Shown one piece after another: positions 1 through 8,776 of a stretch of DNA of 64,000 bases. The notes below the pieces were generated by a model that made no database searches, was not told the DNA's origin, and worked only from the letters and a program-made list of their open reading frames with translations. A program made the translations under genes and the position numbers. Positions within the stretch are counted from its first letter, which is position 1. Each line of letters starts with the position of its first letter. The DNA comes from Levilactobacillus suantsaiihabitans. GTDB taxonomy: Bacteria; Bacillota; Bacilli; Lactobacillales; Lactobacillaceae. The stretch lies in contig NZ_RKLX01000005.1 in NCBI RefSeq assembly GCF_004745505.1, forward strand, positions 1 through 64,000, in the 5' to 3' direction.

Positions 1-105
1 TCCTCGCTTTCAATTGGTTTCGACGACTTGATTGTAGCACAGAGGTGATATGCCTCTTTTTTATACAAAAATGGCGTCGATGGAGTTCTCCATCAACACC
101 AAATA
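1..105 (-). mobile_element. Probable left end of an insertion sequence (IS30-type guess)
   Basis: Seen: read on the minus strand, the segment holds a palindrome GATGGAG-AA-CTCCATC (about 79-94), a 5-bp hairpin AGAGG/CCTCT (41-57), an extended -10 (TGC then TACAAT, about 33-41) and a Shine-Dalgarno-like GAAAGCGAGGA at the very edge (1-11). This is the layout expected just before a transposase start codon. Recognisable glycosyltransferase sequence stops near position 105. Inference: an IS entered the glycosyltransferase and its transposase begins just outside the window. The IS family is a guess; the exact junction cannot be fixed without the other end. Confidence 0.45.
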
Positions 106-658
106 TCATAGAACCAAAAGATCCCGAAACATTCTCTGCCTCATGAATAGATGTATAACCATCAGGCAAATTAACAAATTGTTGTCTTCTCTTTTCAAAA
201 CCTGGAATTCTAACAAATCTTAGTGCCATATCAAAAACAGTAGCTCTTTTCTTGAAAAGATGCTGAACCTCTCCATTTGGAAACTTCATCAGCGGCGAAA
301 GCAATCCACACTCTGGATGATTATTCATGAAATTAACCATCAATTCAATTTGCTCGCTGTCCTTAATTATAACGTCTGGATTCACAACAAAATGATAGTC
401 GCTACGTAAATACTTCAGCACCAAGTTATTACCAGCACCAAACCCTCTATTTGTCTCAGCAGGTATCACAGTGACTTTTGAAGATTGGTCGTACTTTTTT
501 AAATATTCACTTAAATTCTCATTTTCTGGAGAATTATTAATCAAATAATAATCTACTTGATCAAACTTCTCCATTACATTATAAATGTTTTGAACCAACC
601 TATTTACTAAATCAGTACGTGTATTATAAAGAACCGTCGCAATAGAAATAGCAGTCAT
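1..658 (-). CDS. Glycosyltransferase family 2, partial and probably truncated
   Basis: The protein starts MTAISIATVLYNTR and keeps GT-A features of family 2 transferases (rhamnosyltransferase-like): a nucleotide-binding first strand, the ETNRGFGAGNN stretch, and VVNPDVII, with NPD in the usual DXD position. It would add a sugar from a nucleotide donor to a lipid-linked polysaccharide intermediate at the inner membrane face. After ENVSGSF (near position 115) the expected acceptor-domain sequence is replaced by an Arg/His-rich tail read from the putative IS, so the functional protein is probably lost. It is the fourth gene of the polysaccharide operon, 53 nt after the PHP phosphatase. The reading frame stays open to the window edge. 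Confidence 0.65.
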   Translation of the reverse strand, partial: MTAISIATVLYNTRTDLVNRLVQNIYNVMEKFDQVDYYLINNSPENENLSEYLKKYDQSSKVTVIPAETNRGFGAGNNLVLKYLRSDYHFVVNPDVIIKDSEQIELMVNFMNNHPECGLLSPLMKFPNGEVQHLFKKRATVFDMALRFVRIPGFEKRRQQFVNLPDGYTSIHEAENVSGSFGSMIFGVDGELHRRHFCIKKRHITSVLQSSRRNQLKAR

Positions 659-711
659 AAAATTCTCCTTGTCTTGACTAATTCAGATTTCCTCTATCTC
701 CAACAGAGTCC

Positions 712-1494
712 TTAAAATAACCAGAACCTTCTCTTTTTCTTCACTGCAGAAACCCTAGTAATTTCCGGCATCGCGATATCATCCCCATTAATAATCGCTT
801 TAGCATTTTCATTATATGTCTGCGCGTATTGCTCACCGGCCTGCTCAGTCAACTTGTTAAACGCCGCGTCCATCACAAACCGACGTCCCTTAAAATTATG
901 GGCATCCGAAGCAAACGCGAACCCCAAGTTAGCGTTAATAATCTTAGCTGTTAAAGTCTTGACGCTCTCCCCGAAGACACCGAGGTAAGAACTATCCGTG
1001 AGTTGTGTTAGACAACCCATTTCGACAAAATCATACAATCTATCGGGATCCTTCTGAAATCCATGGTTCCGTTCCGGATGAGCAATCACCGGGGTAATCC
1101 CGCGGGTTTGCAATTCGAAAATCATATCTTCCGTATACTCCGGAATCCCACTGTGCGGTAATTCCAGAAGTAAGTAACGTCCACCCTCATCCATAAACAA
1201 GATATCGTCTGCATTTAAAGCTTTCAACAGGTCACCGGTCAAATGGACCTCTTGCCCTGGAAACACCGTTAGTGGGATTCCAACGGCGTCTAACGCCGTC
1301 TGAAATTCATCCGTCTTAGCGATGACATCTTGCTTGTGGTTAAGGTACATGCCGTCCATATGGTGTGGCGTCACTAAGATGTGCGAGATGCCTTGTTTCA
1401 CGGCCACTCGAGCCATCTCCAAAGACATTTCCATATCCTTAGACCCGTCATCAACACCCGGTAAAATATGACAATGTAAGTCAATCAATCCCAT
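712..1494 (-). CDS. cpsB: PHP-family protein-tyrosine phosphatase of the polysaccharide operon
   Basis: The 260-aa protein belongs to the CpsB/CapC/YwqE family of manganese-dependent phosphotyrosine phosphatases. The PHP metal motif HCHILPGVDDG lies at residues 7-17, a HPERN motif at about 140 and a SDAH motif near 197. The known role is to dephosphorylate the tyrosine kinase encoded just upstream and so tune polymer synthesis. Its start overlaps the kinase stop as TAATG (1494), implying translational coupling. Length is normal for the family. Whether the downstream operon still makes polymer is doubtful because the next gene looks interrupted. Confidence 0.9.
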   Translation of the reverse strand: MGLIDLHCHILPGVDDGSKDMEMSLEMARVAVKQGISHILVTPHHMDGMYLNHKQDVIAKTDEFQTALDAVGIPLTVFPGQEVHLTGDLLKALNADDILFMDEGGRYLLLELPHSGIPEYTEDMIFELQTRGITPVIAHPERNHGFQKDPDRLYDFVEMGCLTQLTDSSYLGVFGESVKTLTAKIINANLGFAFASDAHNFKGRRFVMDAAFNKLTEQAGEQYAQTYNENAKAIINGDDIAMPEITRVSAVKKKRRFWLF

Positions 1495-2258
1495 TACTTT
1501 TTATCAGTCCCATAATAACCGCCGTAATAACCACCATAGTAGCTACCACCATAGTAGCCCTCAGACTTGGTAGCTGTGACGCGGTTCATGATGGCCCCCA
1601 GAATGTTCGCGTGAACAGTTTCAAGCAATTGTTTAGCTCGACGCACACCATTCTTATCGGCAATCCCCTGTGGGACTACCAAAATCGTGCCATCAACCTG
1701 AGCTGCTAGCAGTTGTGAATCCGTGACGGTATTGACTGGTGGCGAGTCCAATACAACCAAATCATACTTTGCTTGTAGTTGACGCATCAATGTCTTAAAG
1801 TGTTCACTATCTAAGAGCTCCGCCGGATTTGGTGGAACCGGACCACTCGTAATGACCGATAAGTTTTCAACAATCGTAGGCTGAATAATATCATCTAGGG
1901 TCAAACGACCTGATAAGTAGTTGGTCAATCCTGCTCGATTACTAACGTTAAATGATTTATGGACCGTGGGACGTCGCATGTCAGCGTCTACCAACACAAC
2001 CTTGGAACCCTGATCGGCCCAGGTGACGGCCATGTTATTGCTGACGGTCGACTTCCCCTCGGAAGGTTCCGACGAAGTGAAGAGGACCGAATGTAAATCT
2101 CTATCCACTGAAGAAAACTGAATGTTCGTCCGAACCGTTTTGAACTGTTCAGCAATTTGACCAGTTGGATCCGTATAGGTAACCAGTCCAACACCATATT
2201 TAAGACTCGTATTATCTAAGCGTTGCTTTCTTCGTTTTAACCATGACATCTTGCTCAC
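1494..2258 (-). CDS. cpsD: Capsular/exopolysaccharide BY-family tyrosine kinase
   Basis: The 254-aa cytoplasmic P-loop kinase shows Walker A SSEPSEGKST (about residues 62-71), the A' motif VVLVDADMRRP (about 87-97) and Walker B LVVLDSPP. The tail carries four YY pairs separated by GG(S) (about 234-249), the autophosphorylation cluster of CpsD/CapB/YwqD enzymes. Known for the family: it is activated by the Wzz-like membrane partner, here the gene immediately upstream (3-nt gap), and reset by the PHP phosphatase downstream. Together the three genes form the standard phosphoregulatory module controlling chain length and export. The start ATG is preceded by GGAGG. Confidence 0.92.
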   Translation of the reverse strand: MSKMSWLKRRKQRLDNTSLKYGVGLVTYTDPTGQIAEQFKTVRTNIQFSSVDRDLHSVLFTSSEPSEGKSTVSNNMAVTWADQGSKVVLVDADMRRPTVHKSFNVSNRAGLTNYLSGRLTLDDIIQPTIVENLSVITSGPVPPNPAELLDSEHFKTLMRQLQAKYDLVVLDSPPVNTVTDSQLLAAQVDGTILVVPQGIADKNGVRRAKQLLETVHANILGAIMNRVTATKSEGYYGGSYYGGYYGGYYGTDKK

Positions 2259-2261
2259 CTC

Positions 2262-3044
2262 CTACACCCGTTCGCGCTTCTGCGCACGAATACCACCATG
2301 ACCGTCAGAAACAAACTTAGTTTGATGGTGGCCGATCTGTTTTTTCACATCGGACGCATCAATCTCACTAATAACGCCCAGACTGTTTAGACCTAACTCA
2401 TTAGTTAAGAATGACTCCGTAGTGACCGTCCGATCGGTAACTTCCCGCAGAAATGCCAAGCCAATCCCCAAGAGGACCCCAGCCACCAACCCAATCAACA
2501 AGTTCAAGGCTTTTCTTGGGCTCACGGCATTATAATTAGGCGTCGCCTTCGACACAATAGAAACGTTATTAATACTCATCATTTTAACGACCTTTTGTTT
2601 GAAGACCTTAGCCGTTTCATTAGCGATTGCAGCCGCCGTCTTAGGATCAGTCGCCGTAGCCGTCACTGAGAAGACCTGAGAGTTCGTTTGATTGTTGATG
2701 CTCAAAGCATCTTTAATCCCCGCCATCGACCCCGGGTATCCTGGATAAACCTCTAATGCGCGATTAACATCGGTCAAGACTGTTGGACTGGTAATAATAT
2801 CCTTATATGTACTAATCATTTGAACATCCGCTTGGACCTGTTGTAATTGGGCACTTTGATCAGTAGAAGACAACTTACGATTAACCAGTATTTCCGTCGT
2901 ACCGCTATACTTTGGCGTCATCACAAAAAAGGTCGCAAAAAAAGCCACCATAAAAACCACTAGTGTCGTAATACTAATCATTTTGAGATGTTTCCGCAGA
3001 ATCCCCATGATCTGCATCAAACTAATTGTTTGTTCTGAATCCAT
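2262..3044 (-). CDS. cpsC: Wzz-like chain-length determinant / BY-kinase modulator
   Basis: A 260-aa polysaccharide co-polymerase with an N-terminal membrane segment (about residues 22-42), an extracellular domain of about 130 residues and a second membrane segment (KALNLLIGLVAGVLLGIGLAF) before a cytoplasmic tail that would contact the kinase. I chose ATG at 3044 because GGAGGAA sits just ahead of it. An in-frame TTG four codons upstream overlaps that Shine-Dalgarno and is unlikely. It is the first gene of the operon, behind a long AT-rich leader. The C-terminal tail (HHQTKF...RAQKRERV) is strongly basic. Confidence 0.9.
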   Translation of the reverse strand: MDSEQTISLMQIMGILRKHLKMISITTLVVFMVAFFATFFVMTPKYSGTTEILVNRKLSSTDQSAQLQQVQADVQMISTYKDIITSPTVLTDVNRALEVYPGYPGSMAGIKDALSINNQTNSQVFSVTATATDPKTAAAIANETAKVFKQKVVKMMSINNVSIVSKATPNYNAVSPRKALNLLIGLVAGVLLGIGLAFLREVTDRTVTTESFLTNELGLNSLGVISEIDASDVKKQIGHHQTKFVSDGHGGIRAQKRERV

Positions 3045-3340
3045 TTCTTCCTCCAATGATGCCAGTTTGTTTGCTAAACTTACTGAAGATTTTTACAGGC
3101 TACTGAAACTAGCAAAATAAAATCCATCAGAATTAGTTAATCATGATAATGTATTTTAAATTTCAGTCAAAGAATCTTTAGTGCTAATTAAACCATCTGC
3201 AATATATTATAGTCTAATCCATTGTCTACAATTAATACATTCCCATTACATTTTTTCTGTCACATCTCCCGAACTTTTTTAGCCTTCGTTCGGATTATAA
3301 AAAAACTTCCATCAGCATTCTACCTGGACAGAGTCCCACT
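3045..3340 (-). promoter_or_regulatory. AT-rich leader and promoter of the polysaccharide operon
   Basis: No gene seen. Read toward the operon there is a consensus -10 TATAAT at 3206-3211; no good -35 stands 16-18 bp upstream (the nearest, TTGTAG, is only 14 bp away). The transcribed leader would be about 150 nt, with a strongly A/T-biased composition unlike the ribosomal region. The weak -35 suggests that an activator may be needed (inference). Confidence 0.45.
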
Positions 3341-3628
3341 TTAATCGTTGTTATTGCTTAATAACCGCCACCCCAGGCCTTTCCTGATGTAATTCGTGAC
3401 CCGTTGTAGTTCGGATTTCGACATAATTTTCATACCCCGACTATTAATGGTTTCACTCACTCCTTGCAGGTGCGTCGTCTTAATATGCTTGGTGGCCGAC
3501 AGGTAATTTGTGGTCAGCGCCGTCAGATCATTAAAGGTTAAAACGGTCTGCGTCCACTTAGTCAATGAACTAATGAATTGTTCATTAAGTAAGCTACTGA
3601 TTAATCCCAACCTCACCAGCAGGGCCAT
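3341..3628 (-). CDS. Hypothetical protein, 95 aa, uncertain
   Basis: An open frame (MALLVRLGLISSLLNEQF...) lies between rpsI and the polysaccharide operon, on the same strand. It is not a shadow of another gene. AAGG stands a few bases before the ATG but is a weak ribosome site. The C-terminal half is basic (KSELQRVTNYIRKGLGW). I recognise no family, and the frame could be a decayed gene or a chance ORF. The rpsI terminator lies upstream of it, so it would need its own promoter, which I cannot see. Confidence 0.3.
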   Translation of the reverse strand: MALLVRLGLISSLLNEQFISSLTKWTQTVLTFNDLTALTTNYLSATKHIKTTHLQGVSETINSRGMKIMSKSELQRVTNYIRKGLGWRLLSNNND

Positions 3629-3711
3629 GATGACCTTACGGAGGCTGCTGACAAAGTAGCCTTTAAAGATTTGTCACTGCTTTAGTCTAAAGAAATCTTC
3701 CCCATACAAAA

Positions 3712-3741
3712 AATCCCCACCAAATAACTGGTGAGGATTTC
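3712..3741 (-). terminator. Rho-independent terminator after rpsI
   Basis: In the minus direction AATCCTCACCA, a GTTATT loop and TGGTGGGGATT form an 11-bp stem followed by a T run. It closes the rplM-rpsI unit. Confidence 0.85.
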
Positions 3742-3762
3742 CCAATAGATAATATCGAAATA

Positions 3763-4155
3763 TTAACGCTTGGAGAATTGTGAAGCCTTACGTGCCTTCT
3801 TCAGACCTGGCTTCTTCCGTTCCTTCATCCGGGCGTCACGAGTCAAGAGACCCGCACGCTTCAGCGGACCACGGAAATCTGGGTCAACTTCGAGCAATGC
3901 CCGAGCGATCCCGTGACGAGTTGCGCCGGCTTGGCCGGAGAAACCGCCACCGCGCACAGTAACTAATGCATCGTAGTTACCAAGCGTTTCCGTAACGTTG
4001 AATGGTTGTAAGACAACTTCCCGAATACTTGCGAATGGGATGTAGTCTTCGATTGCCTTGTTGTTCATAACAATTTTACCTGAGCCGGGTACTAAACGTA
4101 CACGTGCAGAGGAGTTTTTACGACGGCCAGTGCCGCGATATTGAACTTGTGCCAA
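3763..4155 (-). CDS. rpsI: 30S ribosomal protein S9 (uS9)
   Basis: The 130-aa protein starts with the family pattern [17 protein letters not shown] and ends with the invariant SKR tail, whose terminal arginine reaches the P-site tRNA in the 30S head. The conserved [18 protein letters not shown] block is intact. It lies 14 nt behind rplM, the universal L13-S9 pair, and is followed by a terminator. Full length, nothing unusual. Confidence 0.98.
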   Translation of the reverse strand: MAQVQYRGTGRRKNSSARVRLVPGSGKIVMNNKAIEDYIPFASIREVVLQPFNVTETLGNYDALVTVRGGGFSGQAGATRHGIARALLEVDPDFRGPLKRAGLLTRDARMKERKKPGLKKARKASQFSKR

Positions 4156-4169
4156 TTTGGTTTTCCTCC

Positions 4170-4613
4170 TTAGATAAGGTTAGTAATGTCTAATACTTCT
4201 GGCTTTTGTGCTTCGTGCTTGTGGTCTGCACCAGCGTACACGTGAAGCTTCAATGCCATTTGGTGACCTAAGGAGTTCTTAGGGAGCATACCTTGTACAG
4301 AAGTTTCGATCAATTTTTCTGGGTTCTGTTCCCGGAAGTTACCAGCAGTCCGTGACTTCAAGCCACCAGCGAAACCAGAATGGTGGTAGTAGACTTTGTC
4401 GGTGGCCTTACGACCAGTTAAAGCGATCTTTTCAGCGTTGATGACGATTACGTTGTCACCAGTGTCCACGTTAGGGGTGAACGTTGGCTTGTTCTTACCA
4501 CGTAATACAGAAGCAACGACTGAAGCAAGCCGACCTAAACTCACGTCGGTTGCGTCGACAATGTACCATTTGCGGTCAATGTCGTTAGGTTTTGCCATAT
4601 AAGTTGTACGCAC
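4170..4613 (-). CDS. rplM: 50S ribosomal protein L13 (uL13)
   Basis: With a GTG start at 4613 the product is 147 aa, the normal L13 length ([17 protein letters not shown]...). GGAGG stands 8 nt before this GTG, whereas the longer upstream frame runs through the promoter and has no ribosome site. Conserved [13 protein letters not shown] and KLHVYAG segments are present. L13 is an early-assembly protein of the 50S subunit, binding 23S rRNA domain II. The gene has its own strong promoter and a structured leader although truA lies only 138 nt upstream. Confidence 0.97.
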   Translation of the reverse strand: MRTTYMAKPNDIDRKWYIVDATDVSLGRLASVVASVLRGKNKPTFTPNVDTGDNVIVINAEKIALTGRKATDKVYYHHSGFAGGLKSRTAGNFREQNPEKLIETSVQGMLPKNSLGHQMALKLHVYAGADHKHEAQKPEVLDITNLI

Positions 4614-4691
4614 GTTAAATTCCTCCATAAATCTGTGTTTGTCTGACACCAAGTAAACTTTCCGGGGCTTATCGTGGGGCAAACAATACCA
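4614..4691 (-). ncRNA. Candidate L13 leader RNA
   Basis: About 78 nt of untranslated leader runs from the predicted start site (about 4691) to the rplM GTG. Low-GC Gram-positive rplM genes are known to carry an L13 leader thought to mediate autoregulation, and the position fits. I see GC-rich blocks (GCCCC, CCCCGG) but did not fold it, so the assignment rests on gene context. Confidence 0.4.
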
Positions 4692-4741
4692 ACAACCATA
4701 ATACAAAGTTTTTCCCATAAAGTCAATGATTGTTTGCCCCA
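4675..4741 (-). promoter_or_regulatory. rplM promoter framed by a 13-bp inverted repeat
   Basis: The -35 TTGACT (4721-4726), 17-bp spacer and -10 TATTAT (4698-4703) make a near-consensus promoter. Perfect 13-bp inverted arms lie at 4729-4741 and 4675-4687 (plus strand TGGGGCAAACAAT and its complement), one upstream of -35 and one in the early transcript. Their centres are 54 bp apart, about five helical turns. Confidence 0.7.
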
Positions 4742-4751
4742 TCACCGAAAA

Positions 4752-5549
4752 TTACCGTTGATGTTGCGGCAATTTCGTCGGGTGTTGGGGGTCTTCCCCC
4801 TGGTAATACACGTGTTTTAAATACAGCCCTGCCGCCGGAACCGTCCGCCGGGCCTGTTTGCGATCCTTGATCTGATACAACCGTAAAATATCGTGCACTG
4901 GCCGCGTGCCGGACCCAATTTCGACCAGCACGCCGACCATGATGCGCACCTGATTGTACATGAAGCCGTTGCCGTAAAATTCAAAGACTAGCTCGTTGTT
5001 GGCGTGGTCGATGTGGCAGGTGGCCTCGTAAATGGTCCGCACGAAGGTCCGGGTCTGCGCGCCCGACGCCACGAAGCTGGTATAGTCGTGTTCGCCGACC
5101 AGGTCTTTCAAGGCCACGTTGATTTTGTCCAGGTCAACCGGGAATTTCCATTGACCGGTATAGTGACGCTTGAACGGGTTGCGAAACTCGCCCATGTCCA
5201 TGCGGTACAGGTACCGTTTGCCGGACACGTCATAACGTGCATGGAAATCGGCGGAGACCAGTTCGACCTTTAAGACCTCCATATCCATGGGTAACATGCT
5301 GTTTAAGCCCTTGCGCATGTTGTCCGCGGGAATCACGAAGGGAAAGTCGAAATGGGCCACCTGGGCCAGCGCATGGACGCCTGCGTCGGTCCGCCCCGAC
5401 CCATAGATGACGATGGCGGGATCCGGGTTCTTGGCCATCTTATTGACGACCTTGGTCAAGACGCTTTCCACGGTCCGTTTATTGGGCTGGCGCTGGAAAC
5501 CGGCAAAGTCGGTCCCGTCATACATAAAAGTTACTTTGTAGCGTTGCAT
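4752..5549 (-). CDS. truA: tRNA pseudouridine(38-40) synthase
   Basis: The 265-aa protein has the TruA core: YDGTDFAGFQRQP near the N terminus and the catalytic aspartate (about D55) in GSGRTDAGVHA, plus the RYLYRM and NGFMYNQVRIMVG motifs. It isomerises uridines 38-40 in the anticodon arm of many tRNAs. It follows ecfT by 15 nt, the common Firmicutes order ecfA1-ecfA2-ecfT-truA-rplM-rpsI. The C-terminal extension (YYQGEDPQHPTKLPQHQR) is slightly long and hydrophilic. Confidence 0.96.
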   Translation of the reverse strand: MQRYKVTFMYDGTDFAGFQRQPNKRTVESVLTKVVNKMAKNPDPAIVIYGSGRTDAGVHALAQVAHFDFPFVIPADNMRKGLNSMLPMDMEVLKVELVSADFHARYDVSGKRYLYRMDMGEFRNPFKRHYTGQWKFPVDLDKINVALKDLVGEHDYTSFVASGAQTRTFVRTIYEATCHIDHANNELVFEFYGNGFMYNQVRIMVGVLVEIGSGTRPVHDILRLYQIKDRKQARRTVPAAGLYLKHVYYQGEDPQHPTKLPQHQR

Positions 5550-5564
5550 TCAGTTCCGTTCCTC

Positions 5565-6365
5565 CTACCAACGACGACAAGCGAGAATCGCCGCAAATCC
5601 AATCAAAAATAAAATCCAGGTCACCGTATCACGCTTTTGCCAGGTCAAGATCCGATACTGACTGCGGTGTTCACTGTCCTGGTATCCGCGGGCTTCCATC
5701 GCCGTCGAGAGGTCCTCAGCCCGGTTGAAGGCGCTCATGAACAGTGGCACCAACAACGGGATCAGGGCCTTGGCCTGTTTGAACAGCCCCCCCTCACCGA
5801 AGTCAACGCCACGAGCACGCTGGGCGTTCATGATCTTGGTAGCCTCGTCCATCAGCGTGGGCACAAAACGTAGCGCAATCGACAGCATCATCGCCAACGT
5901 GTCCACGGGCACGTGCAACCACCGCAGCGGCTTCATCAGTGACGCTAGCCCGGTGGCAATATCCAACGGCTGCGTCGACAACGTCAGGAGCGTCGACATC
6001 ATGATGATCAACAAGAACCGAATGAAAATGTACCCGGCGTTGATCACCCCAAACTGGCTGATGTTGATGAAGGCCCAGTGAAAGTACGTGTGACCGCCCA
6101 CGGGGCTAAATAAGAGCTGTAAGACCACGGTGAATACGATCAGCCAAAGTAGCGGCCGAATGCCCCGTAAGAAGAAGCCTAGACTGATTTTGGAGGCCAG
6201 GATTGACCCCACCGTCAGCGCAATCAAGATCACGTAGCTCAGTGGATTGTTGGCCAAGAAGACCAAAATGATATAGCAAAAACTCAGCATTAATTTTGCC
6301 CGGGGGTCTAAGCGGTGGACCACCGAGTTGAGGGGCAGGTAACGCCCAAAGATGAATTTAGACAT
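5565..6365 (-). CDS. ecfT: ECF transporter transmembrane subunit EcfT
   Basis: I place the start at ATG 6365 ([14 protein letters not shown]), with AAAGGGGG before it; this gives 266 aa, usual for EcfT, and overlaps the ecfA2 stop by 8 nt. Several membrane segments are evident. The two coupling motifs that contact the ATPases are seen as RARGVDF (preceded by NAQ) and MEARGYQ. EcfT is the shared energy-coupling membrane subunit that works with various vitamin-binding S components encoded elsewhere. Confidence 0.95.
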   Translation of the reverse strand: MSKFIFGRYLPLNSVVHRLDPRAKLMLSFCYIILVFLANNPLSYVILIALTVGSILASKISLGFFLRGIRPLLWLIVFTVVLQLLFSPVGGHTYFHWAFINISQFGVINAGYIFIRFLLIIMMSTLLTLSTQPLDIATGLASLMKPLRWLHVPVDTLAMMLSIALRFVPTLMDEATKIMNAQRARGVDFGEGGLFKQAKALIPLLVPLFMSAFNRAEDLSTAMEARGYQDSEHRSQYRILTWQKRDTVTWILFLIGFAAILACRRW

Positions 6366-7236
6366 GGTCGGCCCCCTTTGCTGGCCAGCGCGCCGCAATT
6401 TGGTCGGCCAACTGGTCGGCCGTCAGCGGCAGGGTGTCCCAGGTGAGCCCGCGTTGACGCAACTGTTGGGCAAATTGGGCGGCCCGGGGCACGTCCAGTT
6501 GGTTGGCTCGTAGCCAATCCGGGTCGGCAAAAACGTCGGTCGGCGTGCCGAACTTGATCAACTTGCCTTCGCGCATGACCGCGACCTGCTCGGCGTACTG
6601 GGCGACGTCTTCCATCTGGTGGGTCACTAACACGATGGTCAGCCCCTGCTCGCGGTGCAGGCGTTCAAAGAGTTCCATCATGGCTTGGCGTCCTTGGGGA
6701 TCCAGGCCCGCCGTCGGTTCGTCTAGGACCAACACCTGCGGCTTCATGGCCAAGACCCCGGCGATGGCGACCCGCCGCATTTGCCCACCGGACAGCTCAA
6801 ACGGCGAGCGGTCGGCATAGCTGGCGTCGAGTCCCACCGTCGTCAACATTTCATCGGCCAGCGCGTTGGCGTCAGCCTCACTCATGCCAAAATTCTTAGG
6901 TCCAAAGGCAATGTCTTGGCGAATAGTCTCCTCAAACAGCTGACTTTCGGGAAACTGAAAGACCATGCCGACATGTTGCCGTAGCGGCTTTAGGGCCGCG
7001 TTGGTCGTCTCCGGCGTCACGGTAAAGTCGTCGACGTGAATCGTCCCCGCACTGGGCTTATACAACGCATTGAGCTGTTGGATCAGTGTCGACTTCCCGC
7101 TACCGGTGTGGCCGATGATGGCCAGATACCCGTGATCCGGCACCTGGAAGGAAACGTCCTCCACCGCGGTGTGGGCCATGGGCGTGCCCGCTTGATAAGT
7201 ATAGGTTACGTGTTCGAAAGCGATTGCCACAGCCAT
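6358..7236 (-). CDS. ecfA2: ECF transporter ATPase EcfA2
   Basis: The 292-aa ABC ATPase has Walker [10 protein letters not shown], signature LSGGQMRR, Walker [13 protein letters not shown] and switch histidine VTHQMED. It pairs with EcfA1 as a heterodimer that powers group II ECF uptake of vitamins and similar micronutrients. The [12 protein letters not shown] start lies within the last ten codons of ecfA1 (31-nt overlap), so the two are probably translationally coupled. GC content is visibly higher than in the neighbouring ribosomal genes. Confidence 0.95.
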   Translation of the reverse strand: MAVAIAFEHVTYTYQAGTPMAHTAVEDVSFQVPDHGYLAIIGHTGSGKSTLIQQLNALYKPSAGTIHVDDFTVTPETTNAALKPLRQHVGMVFQFPESQLFEETIRQDIAFGPKNFGMSEADANALADEMLTTVGLDASYADRSPFELSGGQMRRVAIAGVLAMKPQVLVLDEPTAGLDPQGRQAMMELFERLHREQGLTIVLVTHQMEDVAQYAEQVAVMREGKLIKFGTPTDVFADPDWLRANQLDVPRAAQFAQQLRQRGLTWDTLPLTADQLADQIAARWPAKGADHV

Positions 7237-8051
7237 TCCTCCATTTCCGCCATCGTTTGGTACGTCGTGGGTGGGGTGATCCCCCGTTGCTTTAATGCCG
7301 TCTGTAATTTGACCGGGAACGGCACGTCTAAACCCATATCGATCAGCCGTTCACCGCGCGCAAAAATGGCAGCTGGCTGAGCCTCTTCGATGAGCTGACC
7401 ATCGTCAATGACCAGGATGCGGTCGGCACCGGCGGCCTCGTCAATGTCGTGAGTGATCGAGATAACGGTCAGCGCCTGTTGAGCCCGCAAGCGCCGCACC
7501 AGCGCTAACATGTCCTGGCGCCCCTGCGGATCCAACATACTGGTGGCTTCATCCAAGATTAAAATATCCGGGGCAATGGCCACGATACCGGCCAGCGCCA
7601 CCCGCTGCTTCTGCCCCCCGGACAGGGAGCTGGGCTCGCGTTGGGCAAACTCGGCCATGCCCACTTCTGTCAGCGCGGCCTTGACCCGCGGGACCATCTC
7701 CGAGCGCGGAATTTGGCGATTCTCTAACCCAAAGGCCACGTCATCTTCAACCGTCGCCCCAACGAACTGGTTGTCCGGGTTCTGAAAAATCATACCGATT
7801 TTTTCGCGCACTTCCCAGACGGTCTCGGGGGTCAGCGTGACGCCCGCCACCGTGACCGTGCCCTTAGTAAACGGCAGTAACCCGTCCAAGGACTTCGCCA
7901 GCGTCGACTTGCCGCTCCCGTTATGGCCGACGATAGCCAACCACTCGCCGGCGTGGACATCAAAGCTCACGTCGTCTAGGGCCGGGCGCTGGTCGTCCCC
8001 ATAGGCATATGAAAGATGTTTGACTTCAATGATATTTGCGTTATTTGCCAT
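7206..8051 (-). CDS. ecfA1: ECF transporter ATPase EcfA1
   Basis: A 281-aa ABC ATPase with Walker [10 protein letters not shown], signature LSGGQKQR, Walker [13 protein letters not shown] and SITHDIDE. It is the partner of EcfA2. The gene follows rplQ after a 311-nt gap that holds a structured RNA and a promoter. AGGAGA is unusually far (about 15 nt) from the chosen ATG, so the exact start is slightly uncertain. Confidence 0.95.
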   Translation of the reverse strand: MANNANIIEVKHLSYAYGDDQRPALDDVSFDVHAGEWLAIVGHNGSGKSTLAKSLDGLLPFTKGTVTVAGVTLTPETVWEVREKIGMIFQNPDNQFVGATVEDDVAFGLENRQIPRSEMVPRVKAALTEVGMAEFAQREPSSLSGGQKQRVALAGIVAIAPDILILDEATSMLDPQGRQDMLALVRRLRAQQALTVISITHDIDEAAGADRILVIDDGQLIEEAQPAAIFARGERLIDMGLDVPFPVKLQTALKQRGITPPTTYQTMAEMEEWLWQSLSNT

Positions 8052-8077
8052 CAGCGTTTTTTGATTCTCCTAGTAAA

Positions 8078-8125
8078 ATGTCACCGCTAATTATAGCAAA
8101 GTTTTGTGAATTTCCGAAGCGTTCC
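8078..8125 (-). promoter_or_regulatory. Extended -10 promoter for ecfA1A2T
   Basis: In the minus direction an extended -10 TGC-TATAAT lies at 8090-8098. The -35 region is poor (TTCGGA at a spacing of about 18), typical of promoters that rely on the TGn element. Transcription would start about 35 nt before ecfA1. Confidence 0.6.
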
Positions 8126-8186
8126 GCCAGATTCTTTGCCCGAATCGGTCAATGCCGGGATAATTGCGGCAGTTCGAAAAAAATGT

Positions 8187-8302
8187 ACAAAAAAAATCAC
8201 TAACAAACCAGCGGCGCTGAGGCGTTAGCCCCCATTCAAGCTAGACTCGGAAAGAATTCCTCCATCATCGTAGCGCTCTATACCACATGGTTCTAGTGAT
8301 TA
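8187..8302 (-). ncRNA. L17 downstream element with terminator
   Basis: Immediately after rplQ, AATCACTA-G-AACC (ending at 8301) pairs at distance with GGTTTG-T-TAGTGATT (8195-8202 side), followed by a run of eight T. The roughly 80 nt between contain further GC-rich blocks. The position 3' of rplQ and the closing stem with terminator match the L17DE motif described for lactic acid bacteria and Listeria. Its function is unknown; here it at least ends the alpha operon transcript. Confidence 0.7.
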
Positions 8303-8362
8303 ATTTGTAACTATTGTTCCCCGTTTAAGGACGCGGACACTCCCGAATCGCCAAACTAAAAA

Positions 8363-8746
8363 TTAGTCAACGAATTCCAAGATGGCCATAGCGGCACCAT
8401 CACCGCGACGAGGCATCGTCTTCAAGATACGCGTGTAACCACCGTTACGATCAGCGTACTTCGGTGCTAATTCGCTAAATACCTTTTGCAATGCGCTAGT
8501 CACGACAACATCATCGCCGTCTTCCTTAACATCTGCAACCACGTTACGGATGAAAGCAGCAGCTTGACGCCGGGCGTGTAAGTCGCCTTGCTTACCCAAG
8601 GTAATCATTTGGTCAGCCGTCTTGCGAACTTCCTTAGCGCGTGCTTCAGTCGTTTCGATGCGGCCGTTCAAGATTAAACTAGTGGTCAAATCGCGTAACA
8701 AGGCACGACGTTGAGAACTAGTCCGTTGTAATTTACGGTAACTCAT
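8363..8746 (-). CDS. rplQ: 50S ribosomal protein L17 (bL17)
   Basis: A 127-aa protein with the canonical start [20 protein letters not shown] and the conserved YTRILK...[14 protein letters not shown] end. L17 sits near the peptide exit tunnel of the 50S subunit. It is the last gene of the alpha operon, 30 nt after rpoA, and is followed by the L17 downstream element. Confidence 0.98.
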   Translation of the reverse strand: MSYRKLQRTSSQRRALLRDLTTSLILNGRIETTEARAKEVRKTADQMITLGKQGDLHARRQAAAFIRNVVADVKEDGDDVVVTSALQKVFSELAPKYADRNGGYTRILKTMPRRGDGAAMAILEFVD

Positions 8747-8776
8747 AACCAGAAACCCTCCTTTGAGTGTCTAAAA

